DNA from: Caldisericota bacterium
GTDB taxonomy: Bacteria; Caldisericota; Caldisericia; Cryosericales; Cryosericaceae
Direction of reading: 5' to 3'
Length of the DNA stretch: 8,565 nucleotides
NCBI GenBank assembly: GCA_026390215.1
Contig: JAPLGJ010000212.1
Span: 1 to 8,565 of the forward strand
Below are positions 1 through 5,467 of this stretch, piece after piece. The stretch's first letter is position 1. The number at the start of each line of letters is the position of its first letter. The translations under genes and the position numbers were made by a program. The notes beneath the pieces were generated by a model, which was not told the origin of the DNA, searched no databases, and saw only the letters and a list, made by a program, of their open reading frames with translations.

Positions 1-646
1 AACCATGCTCGATTGCCAGTTCGAAGTCGTCAGAAGTTCCCATGGACAGCAACCTGACCCGTGATGAACCAAGGTCGCTGGCAAGATCGTGAAACAGCAC
101 GCTGACAGACTCATATAGTACCGCACGTACCTGTAGTGTTGCTTGAACGGGGACGACTGCCATCAGCCCAGAGACCTCGTGCAGCCAGGGAGTGCCGGCG
201 GCCGCAAGCTCACGGATCTGGGGCACAGTCAATCCGCCCTTCTGCGTCTCTTCGCCGGCATTCACCTCTAGCAGGAACGTGCGCGCTCTCAGTACACCTC
301 GATCCTGAACACCGTTCAGACGCTCGAGAATGTCCGGGCTTGCCGAATCGACCGTGTCGAATACGCGGAGGATGGCGTTGTACTTGTTTGACTGGAGTCG
401 ACCGATGTACCGGACAGTCACCCCGTGACTCTCGCGCACGGTGAAGACGCCCTTGCGCGTGGCTTCCTGGAGGTAGTTCTCGCCAATTTCGGTCACCCCT
501 GCATCAACGGCTTCCAGGATCCGGGGAAGAGACTGTGTCTTGGTCACGCAGACAATATGCGGTTCGCCGGGCTGACCAGTCGCCCGGCGATACGACAAGC
601 AGGCTCGCTCGCGGACTTCCGCGAAGCAGTCAGCTATCGAGCCCAC
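1..646 (-). CDS. yggS: YggS/YlmE family PLP homeostasis protein (3' end outside window)
   Basis: Pyridoxal 5'-phosphate-binding protein of the YggS/PROSC (YlmE) family, a cytoplasmic alanine-racemase-like barrel that in known members buffers PLP and affects amino-acid and keto-acid pools. No enzymatic activity is established for the family. The frame was read by hand from the minus strand; 215 full codons are visible. Family motifs in order: IVCVTKTQ with the PLP lysine at residue 36, TEIGENYLQE (52-61), YIGRLQSNK (80-88), FDTVDS (96-101), LLEVNAGEE (125-133), SGLMAVVP (159-166) and LLSMGTSDDFELAIEHG (199-215). The phosphate-binding end of the fold lies past the window edge. The only plausible start is GTG at 646, eight bases after the ftsZ stop; I see no good ribosome binding site, so it may depend on coupling to ftsZ translation. 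In Firmicutes the next gene is often sepF, which would lie outside this window. Family call very secure; start fairly secure. Confidence 0.93.
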   Translation of the reverse strand, partial: MGSIADCFAEVRERACLSYRRATGQPGEPHIVCVTKTQSLPRILEAVDAGVTEIGENYLQEATRKGVFTVRESHGVTVRYIGRLQSNKYNAILRVFDTVDSASPDILERLNGVQDRGVLRARTFLLEVNAGEETQKGGLTVPQIRELAAAGTPWLHEVSGLMAVVPVQATLQVRAVLYESVSVLFHDLASDLGSSRVRLLSMGTSDDFELAIEHG

Positions 647-654
647 AGTTGGCG

Positions 655-1764
655 CTAGAAGCCGCGAGGCGGCCCTTTGCGCAGTATGGCGGGGAGCTCG
701 ACCTCCTCGACCTTGAATTCCTTGAGAATCTTCTTCTCCTGTTCAACTTCGGCCTTCTGCGGCTGCATCCCGGAGGCCACGACCGTAATACGAATCTCAT
801 CATTGGTCTCGCCAGCCACGCCCAGTACTTCGTCGAAAGGATCTGCCAGACCGAAGATGATCTTGGCATCCTTGGATGCGCTCGACTGGATGGCCGTCGA
901 GATGGTATCCATCTCTTCCATGGAAATCTCGTGGCCAATGACGTTGTAGATGAGTCCCGTGGCACCCTGCATGGAATACTCGAGAAGTTCATAGTTGGTG
1001 GCGGCTCTGATGGCCTTTGCCGCACGTTCGTCACCCTTACCGGTTCCCATGCCTATCCAGATGCTGCCGTCTGTTCCGCTGGGAAGCTCACCTGAAGGAC
1101 CCGATGTCAGGACGTTCTTGAGATCGGCAAAATCAAGGTTGATGATACCTGGTGTCCGGATGAGCTCAGTAATACCCTGAACCGCCTTCTTCAAGACCTC
1201 GTCTGCTTTGCGGAATGCATTGCTGATGGTAATCTTCCCTTCCTCGAGCTTGAACAGTCGCTGGTTTGGAATCACGACCAATCCATCGACGCTGTCACGA
1301 AGCTCCCTGATGCCGTCCGATGCGACTTTAGACCGCTGTGGGCCCTCAAAATTGAACGGCTTTGTAACGATTGCAATGGTGAGGATGCCCAGTTCGCGAG
1401 CCACTTTCGCCAGGACGGGACAACCGCCCGTACCCGTGCCTCCACCCATGCCAGCAGTGATGAACAGGAGAGAAGAGCCTGCAATTGCTTCTTTGAGCAT
1501 CTCTCTGCTCTCTTCTGCTGCTTTTCTCCCGACCTCAGGGTCAGCGCCCGCGCCCATCCCTCGAGCAACCTTTGCCCCGATCTGAATCTTGCTTTCTGCC
1601 CGACTGTATCGCAGAACCTGCGTGTCGGTGTTGACACTCACGAAATCGACGCCGGAAGGAAAGTCCCCCACCATCCGATTGACGGCATTGCCACCTCCAC
1701 CGCCCACGCCGATGACCCTGATGCTTACATTTGAGCTTCCCCAGGGATCTAGTCGATCATCCAT
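655..1764 (-). CDS. ftsZ: Cell division protein FtsZ
   Basis: Tubulin-like GTPase that polymerises into the cytokinetic Z-ring. 369 residues, complete. Visible: nucleotide-binding loop IGVGGGGGNAVNRM (18-31), NTDTQVL (45-51), tubulin signature GMGGGTGTG (105-113), TKPFNFEG (134-141), and the catalytic T7 loop NLDFAD (209-214) whose aspartates complete the GTPase site of the neighbouring subunit. The C-terminal peptide VELPAILRK (355-363), which binds FtsA and other partners, is present. Oddities: the signature is followed by GCPV where most FtsZs have AAPV; there are about ten extra residues after the T7 loop (220-233) and about eight more near 309-319; the linker between GTPase domain and C-terminal peptide is only about 20 charged residues. 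ATG at 1764 is supported by a strong GGGGAGGG ribosome binding site nine bases upstream. It lies 28 bases after ftsA. Confidence 0.98.
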   Translation of the reverse strand: MDDRLDPWGSSNVSIRVIGVGGGGGNAVNRMVGDFPSGVDFVSVNTDTQVLRYSRAESKIQIGAKVARGMGAGADPEVGRKAAEESREMLKEAIAGSSLLFITAGMGGGTGTGGCPVLAKVARELGILTIAIVTKPFNFEGPQRSKVASDGIRELRDSVDGLVVIPNQRLFKLEEGKITISNAFRKADEVLKKAVQGITELIRTPGIINLDFADLKNVLTSGPSGELPSGTDGSIWIGMGTGKGDERAAKAIRAATNYELLEYSMQGATGLIYNVIGHEISMEEMDTISTAIQSSASKDAKIIFGLADPFDEVLGVAGETNDEIRITVVASGMQPQKAEVEQEKKILKEFKVEEVELPAILRKGPPRGF

Positions 1765-1773
1765 AGTGGATTT

Positions 1774-1781
1774 CCCTCCCC
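1774..1781 (-). promoter_or_regulatory. Ribosome binding site of ftsZ
   Basis: GGGGAGGG on the minus strand, with a nine-base spacer to the ATG at 1764. It lies in the 28-base gap between the ftsA stop (TAA at 1795-1793) and ftsZ, and fixes the ftsZ start. It is one of the clearest Shine-Dalgarno sequences in the window, which fits the high expression FtsZ usually needs. Confidence 0.75.
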
Positions 1782-1792
1782 GTCAGTATGTC

Positions 1793-3028
1793 TTAGTCGA
1801 ACAGGTCAAGGCCCTTGAACAGGCCACTCAAACCTTTGAACGCACGCTTCTTCTTCTGGACTGCGGCACCATCACTGTGGATGCCGAGTTCGAGCAACCC
1901 GACTGATGTCGAGAAGCTGGGATTCTTGAACGAGCTGAAGACAACGTCATCAACTGTCGGCTGTCCCATTCGGGCTCGCAGTCCGCTGATCTCGGAGAAT
2001 TTGTCCGTGATGTGAGACACCATGGCCGTCCCTCCAGTCAAGACGAGGCCGGCCGGAAGCATGTTGTTGTAGCCGGAGTGCACCAGTTCCAGCTTCACCG
2101 CCTCAGCTATTTCCTCGATGCGAGACGTCACGACATCACTGATATATGACTTCGTCGTTGCGAGAACTCCATCACCCGATGCTGTCGAGTAGCTCACCTG
2201 GCTGTCCTGGAAGTCCTTTCCTCTGCTCGCATCCACCGAACCGTAGGCCACCTTGAGCTCTTCAGCAACATTCAGGCTTGTCTTCAGCATCATGGCAAGG
2301 TCCATCGTTACATGGCGGCCACCTATGGGCAGAACGGCGACATAGCTGAGACTGCCTCCCGTGAAGACGGCCAGATCCGTCGTGTCTCCTCCGATGTCCA
2401 CACAGGCGACGCCAATTTCCTTCTCTTCTGATGAGAGGACTGCATTAGCTGACGCCAGGCCTTCGAGCACAAGTCTGTCCACTTTGAGGCCAGATTCTGT
2501 CACGCAACGACGAAGATTGTCCAGAATCGTCGACTGCCCGGTGACAATGAACGCCTCGAATTCAAGACGAATCCCTGACATTCTCAGCGGGTCTTTGATG
2601 CCTTCCTGACTATCCACGAGGTACTGCCGGGGGATCACGTGGATGATCTCCTGATTTGGCCCCAGCAGGACAGCTTTGGCAGACTCCCACACGCGATCCA
2701 CATCGTCCTTCTGTATTTCGCGTCCCGGCCGGGATATTGCAACAAGGCCGCGGTTCACCAATCCAGTGATATGAGTACCGCCGACGTTCACGATGACCGA
2801 CGAGACGGAATAGCTGCTCATCCGTTCAGCCTCGTTGCGCGCGGCCTGGATGGCCTGGGTCACGCCTTCCATGTCGACGACCACGCCACGCTTCAGGCTG
2901 CTGCAGGGAGCAGTACCGACTCCGAGAATGGCGTCGAGGCTATCTCCTGTCGCCGAAGCTATCAACATCTTCACACGGGTGCTTCCAATATCGAGTACGC
3001 TGACGATTCTTTCCTGGCCAGCCATCAT
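1793..3028 (-). CDS. ftsA: Cell division protein FtsA
   Basis: Actin-like ATPase that tethers FtsZ filaments to the inner face of the membrane and recruits later divisome proteins. 411 residues, the usual size. Actin-fold ATP motifs: phosphate 1 LDIGSTRVK (12-20), phosphate 2 VDIGGDTTDLAVF (210-222), adenosine motif LVLTGGTAM (328-336). The FtsA-specific 1C (SHS2) subdomain falls at about 85-170. The C-terminus, KRAFKGLSGLFKGLDLFD (394-411), is a short amphipathic helix as expected for the membrane-targeting sequence, though it ends in acidic residues. The first ATG (3028) overlaps the sbp stop by four bases (ATGA). A second ATG follows at once at 3025 and lies better placed behind the ribosome binding site, so the protein may be one residue shorter. 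Confidence 0.97.
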   Translation of the reverse strand: MMAGQERIVSVLDIGSTRVKMLIASATGDSLDAILGVGTAPCSSLKRGVVVDMEGVTQAIQAARNEAERMSSYSVSSVIVNVGGTHITGLVNRGLVAISRPGREIQKDDVDRVWESAKAVLLGPNQEIIHVIPRQYLVDSQEGIKDPLRMSGIRLEFEAFIVTGQSTILDNLRRCVTESGLKVDRLVLEGLASANAVLSSEEKEIGVACVDIGGDTTDLAVFTGGSLSYVAVLPIGGRHVTMDLAMMLKTSLNVAEELKVAYGSVDASRGKDFQDSQVSYSTASGDGVLATTKSYISDVVTSRIEEIAEAVKLELVHSGYNNMLPAGLVLTGGTAMVSHITDKFSEISGLRARMGQPTVDDVVFSSFKNPSFSTSVGLLELGIHSDGAAVQKKKRAFKGLSGLFKGLDLFD

Positions 3029-3366
3029 GCCTCCTTCTTCAAGAGAACGCGCCGGATGATTGCGATATTCTGGTACATTCTGCTTCCAAACACAACGACT
3101 GCGGCGAGGTAAAGATCGATGCCCAGCTGGTCACCAAGATACCCCAGGAGCGCTGCAACGAGACTGTTGATCAAGAAACCCGAAAAGAATACTGTCGCGT
3201 CGAAGGTGTCCTTCAGATAGCCTTTGATGCCACCGAGGATGGAATCCATGCCGGCCAGAAGGGCCAACCCTACGTATTTGGAATAGACGGCGGGGATGTG
3301 CACGGGGCGAAAGATCCCGACAATGATGCCGAGTACGAGTCCGCACACAGTTACGAAGCCAACCAT
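3025..3366 (-). CDS. sbp: Small basic protein Sbp (DUF1290), membrane protein
   Basis: Small integral membrane protein of the DUF1290 family, called small basic protein in Bacillus, found just upstream of ftsA in many Gram-positive-type dcw clusters; its molecular function is not established. 113 residues, close to the family's usual length. Hydrophobic segments at about 3-19, 32-48, 57-77 and 82-97 give three or four membrane passes. Family-typical stretches are visible: GIIVGIFRPVHIP (13-25), LLAGMDSILGGIKG (36-49), FFSGFLINSLVAALLGYLGD (60-79) and DLYLAAVVVFGSRMYQNIAIIRR (84-106). The tail RRVLLKKEA is basic and presumably cytoplasmic. The gap to the preceding DUF881 gene is 19 bases and contains GGGGAGG about 12-13 bases before the ATG, a little far. 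The stop overlaps ftsA by four bases. The association with the two DUF881 genes suggests one membrane module, which is inference. Confidence 0.93.
   Translation of the reverse strand: MVGFVTVCGLVLGIIVGIFRPVHIPAVYSKYVGLALLAGMDSILGGIKGYLKDTFDATVFFSGFLINSLVAALLGYLGDQLGIDLYLAAVVVFGSRMYQNIAIIRRVLLKKEA
3030..3036 (-). promoter_or_regulatory. Ribosome binding site of ftsA, placed for the second ATG
   Basis: AAGGAGG on the minus strand inside the 3' end of sbp. It is one base before the ATG at 3028 and four bases before the ATG at 3025. The spacing is too short for the first ATG and nearer to normal for the second, so initiation at 3025 is somewhat more likely by distance. Coupling to the sbp stop codon makes either workable. 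Confidence 0.55.
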
Positions 3367-3385
3367 AGATATCCGTTTTCCTCCC

Positions 3386-4057
3386 CTAGTCGCTGATTCT
3401 AAGCGGGTTGACTTTTTGAACTATAGCACCAATGCGCCTCAGGTTCAACAAGTCGAGTACGCCTCCGGGAATCTGCAGTCCCTTGAACATGTTCTCTGTG
3501 TCGCCGATCGCGTCGACGACCAGCGGCATCTGCGTCACCTTTTCGTCCACGCGAACGTTGAGGCCCGCCCTGTATACGGAACTCGAGTCGCTCAGGCGTA
3601 TCCCATTCAGCGATATCACTTCGGCTCCCGATGCCCAGAGATCATTCAGAAGAAGAAGCAGGTCCTCATCGGCCAGCATGGATGGCGAAGCTCCTGACGA
3701 TTGCTCTCGTATCGTGATCCGGATGCCAGGACCCGCGAGCGGGACGGCCCCGGTTCTCTGTTTCAACATGGTGGCCTCCTGCTGCAACTGGCGCACTTGC
3801 GCGGCTGTGTCATCAGAAGAACGAAGGTACTGTGTGACTTTCCGCGACACGTCCGTCTCTTCGACAAGGAGGTCCTGTTTGCGCTGCTGGAGATCCCTGA
3901 TGACACGAATAAGATCCTTCGGGTCCTGGCTCTGATAGGTCTGCTTCATCTCACGGACGACGCGTGCCTGCCCGGGGAGGAAGAACCCGACGAAGAAACT
4001 GATGAGCGAGAAGATCAGCATGGTCGACTGCCAGGGTGCCCTCCCAGCCCTCTTCAT
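3386..4057 (-). CDS. DUF881 membrane-anchored coiled-coil protein, second copy (YlxX-like)
   Basis: Bitopic DUF881 family protein, 223 residues. A short basic cytoplasmic N-terminus (KRAGRAPW) precedes one membrane segment at about 12-28. A coiled-coil-like region rich in Q, E, K and R follows (about 36-101), then the C-terminal DUF881 domain from AGPGIRITI (108-116). Domain hallmarks include EDLLLLLNDLWASGAEVISLNGIRL (131-155), LNVRV (166-170), MPLVVDAIGD (177-186) and IPGGVLDLL (196-204). The fold should lie outside the membrane. Molecular function is unknown. The position matches Bacillus ylxX, between divIB/ylxW and sbp. It is a diverged paralogue of the gene just upstream and overlaps its stop by four bases (ATGA at 4057-4054), so the two proteins are probably made in similar amounts. 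Pairing or complex formation with its neighbour is inference. Confidence 0.9.
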   Translation of the reverse strand: MKRAGRAPWQSTMLIFSLISFFVGFFLPGQARVVREMKQTYQSQDPKDLIRVIRDLQQRKQDLLVEETDVSRKVTQYLRSSDDTAAQVRQLQQEATMLKQRTGAVPLAGPGIRITIREQSSGASPSMLADEDLLLLLNDLWASGAEVISLNGIRLSDSSSVYRAGLNVRVDEKVTQMPLVVDAIGDTENMFKGLQIPGGVLDLLNLRRIGAIVQKVNPLRISD

Positions 4058-4788
4058 TTCACACCCACTGCATACTTGAACGCAGCATTGTCCAGAGACG
4101 CCGGGACAGTCACAGACGTCTTCTTCTCAAGGGAGCACGTGATTTTGAACTGGTCGCGGTACATCTCCAGCACCCGGAAAAAAACGTCTTGAGAAATGCT
4201 GTCGGCGAGCATCTCGGGGTTCCCCAGCGCTGTGACAACGTAGGGCGGCGACATCCTGCTCGAATTGACGAGAATAATGGGGCCGGCACAAACGATAGGG
4301 CTATTCCCAAGAACGCGCTGGTCGTTGACGGCAATGGCCGTGGCGCCGTATCTCCGCATGAGATTCACGATGCTGCGGAGATAACCGTCGTGGATGACGA
4401 AGTAGTTCGGATCATCGGAGAGGGTCGGGGTACGGGAACTATCACTCAGTGTCACGACGACACCGGGACCCGTCGCCTCGGCAAGTCCCGCTTTTCCTCT
4501 CAGCTCTCGCAGCTGCTGTGTTAGAACGCGCACCTCGTCGCTCGTGGCAGCACCCTTGGTCTCAAGCTGTCCCAACTGTCCCCGAAGATCGACAATCCGC
4601 CGAGCGGCACCCTCATTCTCCGTTTCGAGTCCCTTCATGATTTCGACCAGCTCGACGTTCTGGGCAGGAACGACGTAGGCCTTGTTCACGGTGGGCTCGA
4701 ACTGGACAGCCAGAAGGTATCCGAATCCGGCAACCATGACAAATAGCGCGGCGAGGAAAACGCTCCCGCTTCTTCCACGCGTGATCAT
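4054..4788 (-). CDS. DUF881 membrane-anchored coiled-coil protein, first copy (YlxW-like)
   Basis: Bitopic DUF881 family protein, 244 residues. Basic start (ITRGRSGS), one membrane helix at about 9-27, a coiled-coil-like stretch with heptad-like spacing at about 43-100 (NVELVEIMKGLETENEG, LRGQLGQLE, LTQQLRELRGK), then the DUF881 domain. Domain hallmarks are clearer than in the downstream copy: TGPGVVVTLSDSS (106-118), YFVIHDGYLRSIVNLMRRYGATAIAVN (129-155), QRVLGNSPIVCAGPIILVN (157-175) with the usual cysteine at 167, and PPYVVTALGNPEML (181-194). It ends with a basic/valine strand as other members do. The role is unknown, but the family sits in dcw clusters next to divIB/ftsQ and sbp. The ATG at 4788 overlaps the ftsQ stop by four bases; the upstream ribosome binding site is weak, so coupled translation is likely. 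Confidence 0.92.
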   Translation of the reverse strand: MITRGRSGSVFLAALFVMVAGFGYLLAVQFEPTVNKAYVVPAQNVELVEIMKGLETENEGAARRIVDLRGQLGQLETKGAATSDEVRVLTQQLRELRGKAGLAEATGPGVVVTLSDSSRTPTLSDDPNYFVIHDGYLRSIVNLMRRYGATAIAVNDQRVLGNSPIVCAGPIILVNSSRMSPPYVVTALGNPEMLADSISQDVFFRVLEMYRDQFKITCSLEKKTSVTVPASLDNAAFKYAVGVK

Positions 4789-5426
4789 GGTGACCCCAGG
4801 ATAACGGCTTGACCGTCGAACCGGAGGTCGATGGTTGCTTTCTCCCCCTTGTACGCTGGCATGTCAAGGACGGCAATCCCTCGTTCGATCTTTGAGGCAC
4901 TGTTGGCGCTATCACCGAGAATCAGCGTTTTCCCGTCTTTCAACCGTACCGCAAGTCCCGTCGACGAGGACAGTGATATGCCAAGGATGGCCAGCTCGTC
5001 CCGATGCTCCATCAACTGGCAGCACAGGGGAGCATACTCGAGTGAAGTTGAGAGAAAAACCGGAGATGCAGACGGAAAACCGCTTACGTCAACCACATTC
5101 CAGGACTTCGACGCCTCCGCAACGGCGTAGGCTGTCCCGGTCTGCATGAACACAGCGGCCAACTTGCTCCCTTGTTTGATTACCACGTCGGGGTCAGCTA
5201 TGTCCACACCGATAGTAACATTCCAGGGTCGCTCCCGCCTTATCGTTACGTCAGAAACGGGGAGTCCTTTGAGCCTGTCAACGACCGAAGCCCTGTTGAG
5301 GAGCATGAGAAGACCCTGAGACCGACTATGCCAGACTTGGTCCACGACAGGAGCTTCCCAAGAGTCTGCCTGGACGCTGACACGAGTGGCCAAAGCGACC
5401 AGACCCATGCGCCACAGTAGCTTCAT
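4785..5426 (-). CDS. ftsQ: Cell division protein FtsQ/DivIB, minimal N-terminus
   Basis: Bitopic divisome scaffold protein whose extracytoplasmic domains bind FtsL and FtsB/DivIC. 213 residues, short for the family (about 250-300). The C-terminal half is diagnostic: LAILGISLSSSTGLAVRLKDGKTLILG (145-171), a lysine and helix region (179-188), then ATIDLRFDGQAVIL (197-210), the closing IDLR strand of FtsQ. Before it, the second half of a POTRA domain is visible: DRLKGLPVSDVTIRRERPWNVTIGV (50-74), like the usual 'LPWV..A.V.R.WP..L.I.V'. The N-terminus is odd: there is no cytoplasmic tail, only MKLLWRMGLVALATRVSVQA, which resembles a weak signal anchor or signal peptide, and the first POTRA strand and GN motif are not obvious. 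ATG 5426 is 14 bases from the nearest GGAG, but its ATGA overlaps the stop of a 10-codon frame that has a strong ribosome binding site. Confidence 0.85.
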   Translation of the reverse strand: MKLLWRMGLVALATRVSVQADSWEAPVVDQVWHSRSQGLLMLLNRASVVDRLKGLPVSDVTIRRERPWNVTIGVDIADPDVVIKQGSKLAAVFMQTGTAYAVAEASKSWNVVDVSGFPSASPVFLSTSLEYAPLCCQLMEHRDELAILGISLSSSTGLAVRLKDGKTLILGDSANSASKIERGIAVLDMPAYKGEKATIDLRFDGQAVILGSP

Positions 5427-5455
5427 GAATGGAGGGTCTTCTCCTTGATCCCCAC
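5423..5455 (-). CDS. Ten-codon reading frame in the murB-ftsQ gap (possible leader or misread ftsQ start)
   Basis: GTG-initiated frame encoding VGIKEKTLHS and ending in a TGA that overlaps the ftsQ ATG (ATGA). It is preceded by the best Shine-Dalgarno sequence near ftsQ, AGGAGG at 5467-5462 with a six-base spacer. Two readings fit. It may be a short leader whose translation delivers ribosomes to ftsQ by stop-start coupling, like the other four-base overlaps in this operon. Or it may be the true start of FtsQ, giving a normal charged cytoplasmic tail, if one base is misread in the sequence or a -1 slip occurs at the overlap. That it is translated at all is inference. Confidence 0.35.
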   Translation of the reverse strand: MGIKEKTLHS

Positions 5456-5461
5456 GCTCTT

Positions 5462-5467
5462 CCTCCT
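5462..5467 (-). promoter_or_regulatory. Strong ribosome binding site for the 10-codon frame upstream of ftsQ
   Basis: AGGAGG on the minus strand, overlapping the TAG stop of murB (5468-5466). It lies six bases before the GTG at 5455 and about 35 bases before the ATG assigned to ftsQ, so by spacing it serves the GTG and not the ATG. Confidence 0.6.

Noticed and set aside
630..1034. Minus-strand frame of 134 codons overlapping the 3' half of ftsZ
   Set aside because: Arg/Ser/Pro-rich alternate frame of ftsZ without family resemblance; it also runs across the yggS start.
535..1095. Plus-strand open frame of 186 codons opposite ftsZ
   Set aside because: It is antisense to a fully convincing ftsZ, has no recognisable motifs, and its composition is that of a complement frame.
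3701..4192. Plus-strand frame of 163 codons opposite the two DUF881 genes
   Set aside because: Antisense to genes with a clear membrane-helix and domain layout; no ribosome binding site or motif.
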